The notes: generated by a model from the letters alone, not told the origin. A DNA stretch of 64,000 nt from Bdellovibrionales bacterium GWA2_49_15 (GCA_001769855.1 MEPP01000001.1:40982-104981); one strand, 5' to 3'; positions 8,913 through 18,909 are shown, numbered from the stretch's first letter. Translations and numbers: made by a program.

Positions 8913-10748
8913 ATGGCGATCTTAAACCAAAAGGCGCGTCGTTGCGCCGGAATTATTGTGGTCAGTCTGTGCACGGTCGTAAGCGGGTTCGCTTATGCAG
9001 ATAATTTGACCAGCTTTTATGAGTTTCTTTTCCAAGGCCAACGCGAGGAAAACACCCAGCTGGTCAACCAGCAATCCGAAACCCGTTATCGTTCGGAAGA
9101 TGTGCCTGATACCTGCAATCGCCAGATTCCTTATACTGAAAATGTCTGTCGGATGGTGACCCGCTCGCGAGAAGAGTGTCACACCGAGCCCGGATATGAA
9201 GACTGTCGCATGCAAGATGAGCAGCAATGCCGCGACGTCATCCGCTATCGCCAGGAATGTATGCCTGGTCCCGTTCGTCGCGTTTGCTATCCCGGACAAG
9301 ACCAGCAAGTTTGCCAACCCGGCCCCGGACGTCAAGTGTGCGAGCGCACGCCTGATCGTCAAGAGTGCCGACCAGGCCCCAGTCAGCAAGACTGCCATAT
9401 GGGTCCCCCAAGACAAGAATGCTCGACCGGCCCAGGTCGCCAAGAATGTCATACAACTCCCTCAAGACAAGAATGTACGACCGGTCCAAGCCGCCAGGAA
9501 TGTCATCCAGGACCCGCAAGACAAGATTGCCGTCCCGGCCCCTCGACTCAGGTCTGCTCTCCTGCTCGTACCGAACAGCGCTGTGAAGATCGCCGAGTTC
9601 CCGTGTGTGAAGTTGTCGCCGGCCGACGCATCTGCCGCCAGGAGACACAACGGGTTTGCGAAAACGTGTCCGTTCCGGGCGAATGTCGTAATGTGCCCGG
9701 CCCTCAGGTTTGCCGAACAGTACCTGGAGAGCAAATTTGTCGAACAGTTCCCGGACAGCAAATGTGCCGTACGATTCCCGGCCAACAAGTTTGTAGCAAT
9801 ATCCCCGGAGAAAGAATTTGTCGCAATGTTCCCGGAGAAAGAATCTGTCGCACGATTCCCGGACAGCCGATCTGCCATACCATTCCGGGACAGAACGTCT
9901 GTCATCAGGTGCCCGGACCCAATATCTGCCGCACAGTTCCCGGACCTCAGGTCTGTCGTGACGAGCAAGGTGCGCCCGTGTGCCGTCAGGTCGCTTATAA
10001 TGATCGCGAATGTCAAAACGTCCCTCGCCGCATCTGCCAGTGGATTCCACCGCGACCAGTCTGTACTCAGATTCCTTACGAGGAAAGAGTTTGCCAGGAT
10101 GAGACTCGTTATAGAAATGAGCCTTATGCTTGCACGCGCACCATTCAGGTTCCCTATAGTGTCGTGGTCAAACGCTACGAAGCCAAAGTGGCGGTACAGT
10201 TTGAAGCCGCCCGGGACCAAAGCGCCAAGGCCAACTTTAAAGTGGACCTCTCGGACCGCGGAGAGCTTGACCTGGCCGCCAAAACCATGTCACCCGAGCA
10301 TCTCTGGGTAGCGACTCGCCAGTTGGCCCGCACCACCCAAGGGGAAGTGGATTCAATTGAGGCGCTCTTCCATGTGGATGTTCTCCCCATGGCCATCTTG
10401 TCGGCCGTCTCGACACCGATTAACGAAGTCAAAGTTCGTAAATCTTACTTAAGTTTCACCATCGGGCAGGTCACCCGCCCAGATCTCCTGCGCTTGCATT
10501 TGAAGATTGAGCGCAAAGGACGAGTTGCCTTAGATAAAATCCTGAATGCCAATGATCTCCAGCTGTCTCCTGATGGGGCCACCACCTTGGTCAAGATCAA
10601 CACCGAAAAACTCGGTTTTACCTTTGCCTGGGCCCACGCCTACATCATCAGTGTTGATTTGCGAGTGGAGTTCACCGGAAAGGTCCTGAACAACCCCGTG
10701 CCTCCGACCAAGCAAGAGTTTATTATAAAGAAAACCCGACTTCTCTAG
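8913..10748 (+). CDS. Exported cysteine-periodic repeat protein (9-residue repeats), unknown function
   Basis: This is a 611-aa exported protein. A signal peptide lies at about residues 10-29. Numbering from ATG 8913, cysteines sit exactly every nine residues in two blocks: C125 to C215 (11 cysteines, units of the type G-P-x-R-Q-E-C-x-x) and C249 to C357 (13 cysteines, units of the type V-P-G-x-Q-x-C-R-T). Each unit is one 27-bp repeat. Less regular cysteines flank the blocks (68-115 and 366-407). The last 195 residues are cysteine-poor and look like a mixed alpha/beta or beta domain. The ATG has AAGGGAG 5 bases upstream; a GTG at 8907 is the alternative. The terminator at 10780 follows. I do not recognise the family; a disulfide-bonded rod or surface fibre is inference. 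Confidence 0.8.
   Translation: MAILNQKARRCAGIIVVSLCTVVSGFAYADNLTSFYEFLFQGQREENTQLVNQQSETRYRSEDVPDTCNRQIPYTENVCRMVTRSREECHTEPGYEDCRMQDEQQCRDVIRYRQECMPGPVRRVCYPGQDQQVCQPGPGRQVCERTPDRQECRPGPSQQDCHMGPPRQECSTGPGRQECHTTPSRQECTTGPSRQECHPGPARQDCRPGPSTQVCSPARTEQRCEDRRVPVCEVVAGRRICRQETQRVCENVSVPGECRNVPGPQVCRTVPGEQICRTVPGQQMCRTIPGQQVCSNIPGERICRNVPGERICRTIPGQPICHTIPGQNVCHQVPGPNICRTVPGPQVCRDEQGAPVCRQVAYNDRECQNVPRRICQWIPPRPVCTQIPYEERVCQDETRYRNEPYACTRTIQVPYSVVVKRYEAKVAVQFEAARDQSAKANFKVDLSDRGELDLAAKTMSPEHLWVATRQLARTTQGEVDSIEALFHVDVLPMAILSAVSTPINEVKVRKSYLSFTIGQVTRPDLLRLHLKIERKGRVALDKILNANDLQLSPDGATTLVKINTEKLGFTFAWAHAYIISVDLRVEFTGKVLNNPVPPTKQEFIIKKTRLL
9285..9983 (+). repeat. 27-bp coding tandem repeats (two diverged blocks)
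   Basis: Imperfect 27-bp units encode the nine-residue cysteine repeats: about eleven from 9285 to about 9560 and about thirteen from 9657 to 9983, joined by an irregular linker that includes an R-x-x-C-E stretch. Units are diverged at the DNA level, so the array is old or under selection for protein pattern. Because 27 is divisible by three, stop codons are excluded from other frames as well, which creates long spurious open frames on both strands. Confidence 0.85.
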
Positions 10749-10992
10749 GTTCGTCTGTTTCTAAAGTTCGTAATGCAGGAAGGCCCTCACTTTGAGGGCC
10801 TTTTTGTAACCTCTCGCCCATCCTTTGCATCATTTTTTGGCCCAGGGCGCGCTTGCCGTTCATGATCTTGGACAAGGCCGAGCTGTCTATTTCTAGAAAA
10901 CGGGCAAAGCTTCGCAAGCTGTAACGAGGGTTGCGCCCTTGCCGCTCGGCGAGTTGGGCCTTCAGATAGAGACGAAATTGGGGTGCGTCCAT
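10723..10992 (-). pseudogene. Truncated TIGR02147-like DNA-binding domain fragment
   Basis: The first about 65 residues (LYLKAQLAERQGRNPRYSLR and ALSKIMNGKRAL) match the N-terminal helix-turn-helix region that I associate with TIGR02147-family regulators, which are normally about 270 aa. Here the open frame is only 89 aa, and its last 25 residues are translated from the terminator hairpin at 10780 and the 3' end of the neighbouring gene, so the C-terminal domain is gone. It is either a decayed gene or a minimal stand-alone repressor. No convincing ribosome-binding site is seen before ATG 10992. The fragment call is moderate, the family call moderate. Confidence 0.5.
10780..10806 (+). terminator. 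Rho-independent terminator
   Basis: A perfect 10-bp stem (AAGGCCCTCA paired with TGAGGGCCTT) with a 3-base loop is followed by a T run. It lies 31 bases after the stop of the cysteine-repeat gene and should end its transcript. It also lies inside the truncated regulator frame on the other strand. Confidence 0.88.
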
Positions 10993-11160
10993 GCCTACAA
11001 GATAGCAAGAAAAAGGTCGGATCATGGGATTCTCAAAAATTAAGCGCGGCGGCCAGTGGTCTACAATCCCTTTTTACATAGGTCGTCTAACCCTGCGAAA
11101 TTTTGAATGCCTGTCAGAAAAAGATGTTTTTTTGCCTGATGCCGAAAGATAAAAAAGACG

Positions 11161-11166
11161 TATAAT
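11161..11166 (+). promoter_or_regulatory. -10 element upstream of small exported protein
   Basis: A perfect TATAAT stands 35 bases before ATG 11202, in an A/T-rich stretch. No clear -35 hexamer is present at the usual distance (GATGCC is at 17 bases). This is the likely promoter of the gene at 11202 and perhaps the small gene at 11520. Confidence 0.45.
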
Positions 11167-11201
11167 AATAATGCCTGAGTCGCTTGATCCAAGGAGGGAT
11201 T

Positions 11202-11480
11202 ATGACCAAAGCGTTTTTTCTCATCACTTTTCTCGTCTTTTCAGCTTTTTCACTCTCTCAGTCTCACGCCTTAGATCAGCAGCGCGACGAGGAAATTAGC
11301 AATCTCCTGGAACGATCTCAGGCCACCCGGGCAGAGTTCGCCAAATCCACTCCCCAGCGGGAAATCGCGGCCGTGGACGAGCAGGATGTGGCACGCTTCA
11401 AAGAGTTTCAAAAAATGGTGGAAGAAGACGACGATACTCCAGTTTTCGGAGAGATCGACAAAGTCATCCAAAACGAGTAA
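11202..11480 (+). CDS. Small exported protein of unknown function
   Basis: This 92-aa protein has a clear signal peptide (FFLITFLVFSAFSLSQSHA, about residues 4-22) and a highly charged, mostly helical mature part of about 70 residues rich in E, D, K and R. No cysteines or known motifs are present. AAGGAGG at 11191-11197 fixes the start at ATG 11202 rather than an upstream in-frame codon at 11184. The gene has its own -10 element and is followed 39 bases later by a small zinc-finger-like gene. The family is not recognised. The product is probably a small periplasmic protein. Confidence 0.7.
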   Translation: MTKAFFLITFLVFSAFSLSQSHALDQQRDEEISNLLERSQATRAEFAKSTPQREIAAVDEQDVARFKEFQKMVEEDDDTPVFGEIDKVIQNE

Positions 11481-11519
11481 TAATCCTCTTTCGCGCAAAT
11501 TCTAGAAGAGGTTCCACCC

Positions 11520-11726
11520 ATGGCAATGTGTAAATTTTGTAGCAAGGAAATCACTTGGACTAAGGAGGGACGTAAAAATGTTCCCCTCAATTCAGATGGA
11601 GGAGTCCATTCCTGCGAACAAATGAAGAGAAGCTTGAGCAGTGTCCGCACCATTGAGCGTGAGGCCCTCTCTCCCGAAGAAATTGCTCGCTATGAAAAGC
11701 AGATCAATACTCCCAGAAAAAAATAA
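11520..11726 (+). CDS. Small zinc-finger-like protein
   Basis: This 68-aa cytosolic protein has an N-terminal MCKFCSKEITW (CxxC) and, about 25 residues later, GGVHSCEQ, giving C-x2-C and H-x-C ligands in a short zinc knuckle. The C-terminal half is a charged helix (IEREALSPEEIARYEKQ). Two ATG codons two codons apart (11520, 11526) are both usable; GAGG lies 8 bases before the first. It may be cotranscribed with the gene at 11202. The family is not recognised. The role could be nucleic-acid or protein binding, but nothing here decides it. Confidence 0.6.
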   Translation: MAMCKFCSKEITWTKEGRKNVPLNSDGGVHSCEQMKRSLSSVRTIEREALSPEEIARYEKQINTPRKK

Positions 11727-11747
11727 GCTGACATGCTAAACTCCACT

Positions 11748-12908
11748 CTAGAAGTTGAATTCCAGTCGAGTGGCCGCTACCCAGGCATTGTCCAAGGCGG
11801 GATTCAGGCCCGGATTGGTGACGTACTGGAGATCAGGTTGAATCACAAAACTTGAGCACAGCTCAATTCGATAGTTGGCCTCAAAGGTGGTTTCGGCCTT
11901 TTCGATCGGCTCCCCTGCGGCCTCCTGGGCCTGGCGAATTTCATCCCCGGCCGTCACCTTGGTCAGGGCCAGGCCAAAGCGATCGCTCTCCCGCGACGGC
12001 AGAAGTCCGGTGAACACCACTCCCGCTCCTAGGTTTGAATGGACGGAGTTTACCTCCGCCGAGGCCACACCATATCTGAGAAATGCCGAAATATCTTTTG
12101 CCACCTCTTGATCGGCCAAAAAGTATGTTCCGTAGCTGGTGGCCCTTTCCGGGGCCAGAGTCAGATGCTCAAAGGTTGCCGTGTAGGCCCAGGTCCCGAT
12201 GGCGTATTTTCCCTTCTCGCGAAGATAGGCCGCCTCGGAGATGAGCAGGCGCCCGTCATCGCGGTTGAAGCGGAAATGAGTCCCCTTGGGATCATTCAAA
12301 TCACCCGACTGACCGTTGAAGACCCCGACCTGGAGATAAAAAGATTTTGTGGGGTCAACCCGCAGGCGAACAGCAGGTGCGGTGATGGGAAAAATGGAAG
12401 GGCCGTTTACGCCGGTTTGGGACAGCTCGCGGCCGACGCCAAAGGAGCTGTTGAAAAACAGTCCCGAAGTGTCGGTAACATAAAACTCACTGTTTAAATC
12501 ATGCACCCCAAACAGCACGGAAACCTTGTCTTCGAGGAGAAGCTGCTGAACCCACAGCTCATAGATGCGCGCAGTATCGGCATTGGTTTCAATATTACTC
12601 GTCCCCTGCTCGTCGCCCACGTTGGTGCTGGGGTCTCCTCCATGATCGGCAAGGATGTACAAGAAAGCGCTACTTCCTTTCAGGCCTGCGAGCTTGTCAC
12701 CGTCAAAGGCGAACTTCAGATCAATGTTATCCAGATAAACAGTTTCTTTTTTGACACCGCCTGATAAGGTTTTATTGATTTCCTCTTTCACCACAAGACT
12801 GACATCGATGCCCAGGTCAGAAAGCTGACTGCCCACGCCGCCCCATCCTGGGGAAGAGAGGAAGACAAATAAAAAGCAGATAAGCATTAATTTTTGTACT
12901 GCTAACAT
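11748..12908 (-). CDS. OprB-family carbohydrate-selective porin-like outer-membrane protein
   Basis: This 386-aa protein has a signal peptide (about 1-24), a mature sequence dominated by amphipathic beta strands, and a terminal phenylalanine (RLEFNF), the outer-membrane targeting signal. Phrases such as GSSAFLYILADHGGDPS, YELWVQQLLLEDKVSVLFG and DLNSEFYVTDTSGLFFNSSF match the OprB family of carbohydrate porins. The start at 12908 has AGGAG 9 bases upstream. Its role would be passive uptake of sugars across the outer membrane. No sugar transporter genes are adjacent, so the substrate stays open. The family call is good; selectivity is unverified. Confidence 0.85.
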   Translation of the reverse strand: MLAVQKLMLICFLFVFLSSPGWGGVGSQLSDLGIDVSLVVKEEINKTLSGGVKKETVYLDNIDLKFAFDGDKLAGLKGSSAFLYILADHGGDPSTNVGDEQGTSNIETNADTARIYELWVQQLLLEDKVSVLFGVHDLNSEFYVTDTSGLFFNSSFGVGRELSQTGVNGPSIFPITAPAVRLRVDPTKSFYLQVGVFNGQSGDLNDPKGTHFRFNRDDGRLLISEAAYLREKGKYAIGTWAYTATFEHLTLAPERATSYGTYFLADQEVAKDISAFLRYGVASAEVNSVHSNLGAGVVFTGLLPSRESDRFGLALTKVTAGDEIRQAQEAAGEPIEKAETTFEANYRIELCSSFVIQPDLQYVTNPGLNPALDNAWVAATRLEFNF

Positions 12909-13001
12909 ATCGTTGATCTCCTATAAATTAAGACCATTCTCGGGCAATTCTCAAACCTTTCAATAGGTAGTTTTACCCATGCTATCTTTGCGCAAAACAA
13001 A

Positions 13002-13030
13002 TTGACGGATAGTCCTCATGCACTGAAAAT
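13002..13030 (+). promoter_or_regulatory. Possible promoter of small gene at 13066
   Basis: TTGACG at 13002-13007 and GAAAAT at 13025-13030 are 17 bases apart, a 5/6 and 4/6 match to sigma-70 consensus, with the start codon 36 bases further. It lies in the 157-base divergent gap between the porin gene and the small gene. Confidence 0.35.
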
Positions 13031-13065
13031 CGCCTCATCCGCTAATCCTAAAACAGGAGGCAAAA

Positions 13066-13281
13066 ATGCAGCAAGACCCCCCTCATTATTCCTTAGATTT
13101 TCTAAAGCATCCCGAGCGAAACTTTAAAGACGAAATGGTTGACTATATTAAGAGCTGCTATGGACAACTGCTGGACAACGACGATCTGGCCCTTTTGGCC
13201 AGCGGCCATCCCGACGCTCTCAGTTTACTTTCAAACAAACTGCGCTCTGCCCGAGGGCAGGAACGTCCGACCTTAAGCTAA
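13066..13281 (+). CDS. Small soluble protein of unknown function
   Basis: This 71-aa acidic, leucine-rich, probably helical protein has no signal peptide and one cysteine. An excellent AGGAGG 7 bases before ATG 13066 supports translation. Its stop overlaps the convergent response-regulator gene by 4 bases. The pattern LLDNDDLALLASGHPDALSL suggests two amphipathic helices, but I recognise no family. The position next to the end of the chemotaxis operon may be coincidental because transcription is convergent. Confidence 0.6.
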   Translation: MQQDPPHYSLDFLKHPERNFKDEMVDYIKSCYGQLLDNDDLALLASGHPDALSLLSNKLRSARGQERPTLS

Positions 13282-13832
13282 CGTGCCCGCTCTCTCCTAT
13301 TGGCAATTTTAAGTTTGGTGGTGGCCAGCGCCGCCCGAATGACATGATCTTTCTCGGCGTGGGAAAGCTGCTGGTAGCGGGAAAAATCCAAGGTGGTATT
13401 TTCACAAATAAAAAGTTCAAGAATATCTTTGAGCAAGCGCTCGTAATACACAACCTCCAGCGCCTTCCTGATGTGCACCTGGAGAAATTCCACTCCGAAA
13501 GGCTTATCCAGAAATTCGTGCACGCCCAACCGCAACGCCTGCTGGACATATTTCTTGTCCGCATGTCCCGAGAGATAAATACAGGCAAGGCCCGGAATAA
13601 TATTGCGCATTTCTTTTAAAAGAGTGATGCCATCCATCTGGGGCATGGCAATGTCCAAGATGACCAAATCCATGCGCTCTTTTTTGATCAGCTCCAGCGC
13701 CTTTAAGGGATGATCAGATACCAGGACTTTTCCCACGTCCTGACTGATGGGAGACGACTGCATCAGTTCAAGAATATCATGTTCGTCATCCACAAAGAGG
13801 ATGGTGCTATCTGAAAAATCGTTGGTCTTCAC
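13278..13832 (-). CDS. Response regulator, receiver domain with C-terminal helical tail
   Basis: This 184-aa protein has a receiver domain at about residues 9-125 with acidic pocket DDE (15-17), phosphoacceptor D60 (LVILDIAMPQMDG), the conserved serine in IYLSGHAD and the lysine in FLDKPFG. The C-terminal about 60 residues are charged and helical with no DNA-binding motif. It is the last gene of the chemotaxis operon, and its start abuts the cheB stop. A role as a phosphate sink or output for CheA, or as an adaptor, is inferred from position only. The call as a response regulator is firm; output is unknown. Confidence 0.88.
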   Translation of the reverse strand: MKTNDFSDSTILFVDDEHDILELMQSSPISQDVGKVLVSDHPLKALELIKKERMDLVILDIAMPQMDGITLLKEMRNIIPGLACIYLSGHADKKYVQQALRLGVHEFLDKPFGVEFLQVHIRKALEVVYYERLLKDILELFICENTTLDFSRYQQLSHAEKDHVIRAALATTKLKIANRRERAR

Positions 13833-15347
<1,515 letters not shown>

Positions 15348-15351
<4 letters not shown>

Positions 15352-15722
15352 AGTGCCCCTGTCAGAAGGTCGGTGATATTTTTCAGCCCTTCCGGCGTGA
15401 AAGGTTTTTTCAAAAAAAACCTCACCCCTTTGGCCTTCAGCTGAGTGATTCTGGCCTCGTCCACCACCGAGGAGGTGATGATAACGTGGGTTTTTGTGCC
15501 CAGACCTTTTTCCGCCATGGCATCGATCAGCTCCGTGCCGGTCATGATAGGCATATTGATATCCAGAAAAAGGCAGTTAATGCTGTGACTTTCAAGCACC
15601 GGAAGAGCATCCTTGCCATTTCCAACCTCAAAGATCTTGGCCTCGGAAAGCCCCACCATCGTCAGAACTTTTTTCACATAGCTGCGACTCAAAAGTGAGT
15701 CATCGGCAATTAGGATATTCAC
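15348..15722 (-). CDS. cheY: CheY-type single-domain response regulator
   Basis: This 124-aa single receiver domain carries the acidic pair D7-D8, phosphoacceptor D54 (LFLDINMPIMTG), the conserved serine in ITSSVVD and the lysine in FFLKKPFT. Length and lack of an output domain are those of CheY, the messenger from CheA to the flagellar switch. It lies between cheD and the cheX-like gene, 9 bases after cheD and overlapping the latter by 4 bases. The paired phosphatase and kinase genes make the chemotaxis role secure, although other CheY-like proteins exist in this window. Confidence 0.88.
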
Positions 15723-15731
15723 ATCAACCCC

Positions 15732-16226
15732 TTATATCTCGTGTTCCTGTTGGCCATTGAGTTTGACCGTGGTCACCCCACTCGCCACGCTGACAAAAAC
15801 GGTTTTGGCGCTTTTCCCGCCGATCAGCTCGCCCTTAATCAGCATATTATTTTTCATGAGAATTTTTCTTAAGATGGCATAATTTCTCTCTCCGATCCGA
15901 AAGAGATTTTTATCATCCATGGGGTGGCCGCCACCGGCGACTTTGCAAATGAGGTTCTTTTTTTCGGCCCCGCGCTTAAACATTCCCTGCAGGAGCTCGG
16001 TCATTCCGGTATCCACAAACATACAAGGTTTTTCTCGGGCCTTCTCCGCATCCTGACCGGCCGAGGGCAGCATGCAGTGAACCAGACCAGTGAGACGGGT
16101 CACCGGATCGTGCAACACCACGCCCACGCAGGAGCCCAGCGAGTACGTGACCAGAATATCATTTTCATCTTGGGAGATGGCCATTTCGGAAATTCCCACC
16201 ACCACGATATTTTTACTACGATCCAT
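15732..16226 (-). CDS. cheD: Chemoreceptor glutamine deamidase CheD
   Basis: This 164-aa CheD deamidates receptor glutamines and, in several bacteria, stimulates CheC/CheX phosphatases. The family catalytic residues are visible: T27, C33 in LGSCVGVVLHD and H50 in GLVHCMLP, with the spacing of the known CheD triad. Further conserved phrases are CKVAGGGHPMD and KIGERNYAILRK-like text near residues 105-130. Its start overlaps the 3' end of cheR by 11 bases. Presence of both CheD and a CheX-like protein suggests a deamidation plus phosphatase feedback as in Bacillus or Thermotoga. Confidence 0.94.
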   Translation of the reverse strand: MDRSKNIVVVGISEMAISQDENDILVTYSLGSCVGVVLHDPVTRLTGLVHCMLPSAGQDAEKAREKPCMFVDTGMTELLQGMFKRGAEKKNLICKVAGGGHPMDDKNLFRIGERNYAILRKILMKNNMLIKGELIGGKSAKTVFVSVASGVTTVKLNGQQEHEI

Positions 16227-17034
16227 CTTCGTCGCCCTCTTTTCTGTACACTGACGGTTTAATCGTCGTATAGCGCACCGGGCATTCGGTTAGTGTTTCA
16301 GAGTGTCCGATAAATAAAATTCCCCCTGGTTTTAAAAGACGGTGAATATCCGCCACCAGCTTATTTCGAACAACCGAGTCAAAGTAAATCATGACATTGC
16401 GGCAAAAAACAAAATCAAAGGGGCCCTTCATGGGAAAGGGCGGCGTCGACAAATTGATGCGGCTGAAGGTCACCAGGGAGCGGATCTTCTGGTCGACCTC
16501 AAAATAATTCGGCTCAAGGGCGGAATGGGTGTAGGCCAGCTGATAGTGCCGTGGCAGGTCGCCGAACTCCTTCTTGTCATAGATTCCCAGTTTGGCCTTA
16601 CTCAGCACTTTAGTGGAAATGTCCGTGCCCAGAATTTTCACATCATAATTTGCCATGTTCAGGGTGTTGGCGACCGTCATGGCGATGGAGTAGGGCTCCT
16701 GTCCGCTGGAACTTGCCGCCGACCAAATCCGAAACTTGGTCTGCCCTTTCGAGGCCCAGCGCTTGAGAACCTGCTCTAAAATCTGGAAGTGCTGGGGTTC
16801 CCGAAAAAATTGGGTCACATTTGTTGAGATGGCGTCGAGAAAGGAAACCAGCTCACAACCATCCTGGTCCCGACTTAAAAATTCAAAATAATCTTTAGGG
16901 GAAGAGAGTCCGATCTCACGCATTCTTTTGCCGATACGCGCTTCGAGCAAGGACTCCTTTCCCTCTTTCAGATTGATCCCACTTTTTTCATAAATGAGAT
17001 CTTTAAATACGGTAAACGTTTGTGAGTCAAGCAT
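16216..17034 (-). CDS. cheR: Chemotaxis protein methyltransferase CheR
   Basis: This 272-aa CheR methylates receptor glutamates using S-adenosylmethionine. The N-terminal helical domain (about 1-80) precedes the methyltransferase fold with THVTQFFRE-type text (NVTQFFREPQHF at about 88-99), RIWSAASSSGQEPYSIAM (SAM-binding G-x-x-S-G-x-E motif) and VFCRNVMIYFD. C-terminal GGILFIGHSE is also typical. Length is standard. It lies 2 bases after the chemoreceptor stop and overlaps cheD by 11 bases, so the receptor and its modifying enzymes are translated together. Confidence 0.97.
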   Translation of the reverse strand: MLDSQTFTVFKDLIYEKSGINLKEGKESLLEARIGKRMREIGLSSPKDYFEFLSRDQDGCELVSFLDAISTNVTQFFREPQHFQILEQVLKRWASKGQTKFRIWSAASSSGQEPYSIAMTVANTLNMANYDVKILGTDISTKVLSKAKLGIYDKKEFGDLPRHYQLAYTHSALEPNYFEVDQKIRSLVTFSRINLSTPPFPMKGPFDFVFCRNVMIYFDSVVRNKLVADIHRLLKPGGILFIGHSETLTECPVRYTTIKPSVYRKEGDEDGS

Positions 17035-17036
17035 AG

Positions 17037-18890
17037 TTAAAACTTCATTAACTCCGCTTCAGTCAAAGGGATGACCTCATCGGCGGTTTTTTTGTAAACG
17101 GTTTCTTTTTTCTTCGGAGCGGCCTTGGGAGCATCATGATGGGCGGCATGGGCCAGCTTCAAATGAGGCTGCTTCGCCTGGGCGCGATTGGTGTCATGCC
17201 CGAGGGCGAACTGACCGACCATCTGAGCAAGCTCCTCCGCCTGCCCGTTGAGTTCCTCCGCAGCGCTGGCCGACTCCTCTGACAAGGAGGCGTTGGTCTG
17301 AGTCACCTTGTTCATCTCTGAAACGGCACCGTTGATCTGGTCAATGCCTTTGGACTGCTCGTTGGTGGCGGCGGCCACTTCGGCAATGAGCTGGGCCACT
17401 TTGCGGGCGCCGTCCACGATTTGCTTTAGAATGTCTCCCACCTGAGTCGAGACCGCCACCCCGTTAGCAGCGTTGCCCTGGGATTCTTCGATCAAGGCCG
17501 AGGTATTTTTGGCGGCCTGGGCGCTTCGCTGGGCCAGATTGCGCACCTCTTCGGCGACGACGGCAAAACCTTTTCCCGCCTCACCGGCGCGGGCGGCCTC
17601 AACCGCCGCATTCAAGGCCAGCAGGTTGGTTTGGAAGGCGATCTCGTCAATGGTCTTAATAATTTTGGCGGTCTGATCGGCGGAGGTTTTGATCTTGTTG
17701 ATCGCCTCGGCCATGGCGGCCATGGACTGGTTGCCCTTCTCGGCATCTTTCTTGGCGGTTTCGGCCAGGGTGTTGGCCTGATTGGCGTTGTCTAAGTTCT
17801 GCTTCACCATGGAGGTCATCTCTTCTAAACTGCTGGAAATTTCTTCCAAGGAAGAGGCCTGCTCATTGGCCCCTTGGGAGAGGTTCTGGGCGCCGCTGGA
17901 AATCTGGGTGCTGGCGGAGCCGACCTGCTCCACCGATTCCGAAACCTGCACCAGGGCATTGTGAAGATTGACCACGGCATTGTTTAAGTTATTTTTAATC
18001 TTAGCATGGTCCCCTTGATATTCTCCCACCACTCGCGCTGTCATATCCCGATCGGCCACTTTCTGAAGAACTTCGCCGGCCTCATTAATGGGTTTTAAAA
18101 CCGCATCCAAGGTTTTGTTGACGCCAACGACGATATCCCGAAATTCAAAATTCGTTCCGGCCTCATCGCCCCGGGTGTCAAGCTTTCCGCCCACGGCGGC
18201 CTCGGTTAATTTCCTGGACTCATTGATGAGATAATTCACGGTGCTGCCGATATTGCGGGCAAAGATCACACCTAATATCACCATGAAAAAGACGATGGAA
18301 CCAAGGATGGTCAGGCTCATCTTGATGGCGGCTTCTGCATCATCAGCATTGGCCTCTGAACGATGTTCGGCGCGTTTCTCCACCACCTCAACAAAATTTT
18401 GCACGGTCTTTTGAACTTGCCCGCGCGCCGCCAGAAACTCTCCTTCTAAAATCATATAGGTTGCCTCACCATCTTTCTCCTGATCGGCCAAAGCGACGAC
18501 CTTCTCCGAAATCGTGAGATAGTGGGCGAATTGAGTTTCAAAGGTGGCCATAATCTGCTTCACCTCTTCTGCATTGATACTTTTCTCAATATCCACGATA
18601 TCTTCTTTAACCTTTTCAACCTGCGTCTTTAAATGTTCACGAATTTCTTTTTTTATCTCGGATTTATGTGCCAGGACCATATCCCTAACGTTAGCAGCAT
18701 GACGCTGGAAATTTCCATTGAGTTCGGCCACATGCCCGAGTGGAACCGTGTTGAGGTGATAGAGGGCACTATCAGACTCTTCAGCATGTTTCAGCGCTCT
18801 ATAGTTGAGCCCCCCCATAAGACCAACCAGGAGGCCGATGACGACAAATGAGAAAATAATTTTTGTGGCAATTTTCATGTTCTTAAACAT
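17037..18890 (-). CDS. Methyl-accepting chemotaxis protein
   Basis: This 617-aa inner-membrane chemoreceptor has TM1 at about 10-27, a periplasmic four-helix-bundle-like sensor (about 30-188), TM2 at about 191-211, a HAMP-like region and a long coiled-coil signalling domain. The hairpin tip (FQTNLLALNAAVEAARAG) is the universal CheA/CheW contact site. Methylation segments rich in E/Q and A flank it. The C-terminal tail (KAAPKKKETVYKK and following) is basic and flexible, ending MKF, with no NWETF-type pentapeptide. It is the only receptor gene in the operon, located between cheW and cheR. The ligand is unknown. Confidence 0.96.
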   Translation of the reverse strand: MFKNMKIATKIIFSFVVIGLLVGLMGGLNYRALKHAEESDSALYHLNTVPLGHVAELNGNFQRHAANVRDMVLAHKSEIKKEIREHLKTQVEKVKEDIVDIEKSINAEEVKQIMATFETQFAHYLTISEKVVALADQEKDGEATYMILEGEFLAARGQVQKTVQNFVEVVEKRAEHRSEANADDAEAAIKMSLTILGSIVFFMVILGVIFARNIGSTVNYLINESRKLTEAAVGGKLDTRGDEAGTNFEFRDIVVGVNKTLDAVLKPINEAGEVLQKVADRDMTARVVGEYQGDHAKIKNNLNNAVVNLHNALVQVSESVEQVGSASTQISSGAQNLSQGANEQASSLEEISSSLEEMTSMVKQNLDNANQANTLAETAKKDAEKGNQSMAAMAEAINKIKTSADQTAKIIKTIDEIAFQTNLLALNAAVEAARAGEAGKGFAVVAEEVRNLAQRSAQAAKNTSALIEESQGNAANGVAVSTQVGDILKQIVDGARKVAQLIAEVAAATNEQSKGIDQINGAVSEMNKVTQTNASLSEESASAAEELNGQAEELAQMVGQFALGHDTNRAQAKQPHLKLAHAAHHDAPKAAPKKKETVYKKTADEVIPLTEAELMKF

Positions 18891-18909
18891 AGATAATTCT
18901 CCTTATATT

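Noticed and set aside
9285..9983. CRISPR-like array
   Set aside because: The 27-bp units are contiguous, in frame and protein-coding, with no spacers.
9196..10311. Long open frame of 371 codons in another frame, and long minus-strand frames at 9238-10050 and 9462-10220
   Set aside because: They overlap the 27-bp repeats of the cysteine-repeat gene. Repeat length divisible by three keeps other frames open. They lack signal peptides and ribosome-binding sites, and their composition is repetitive.
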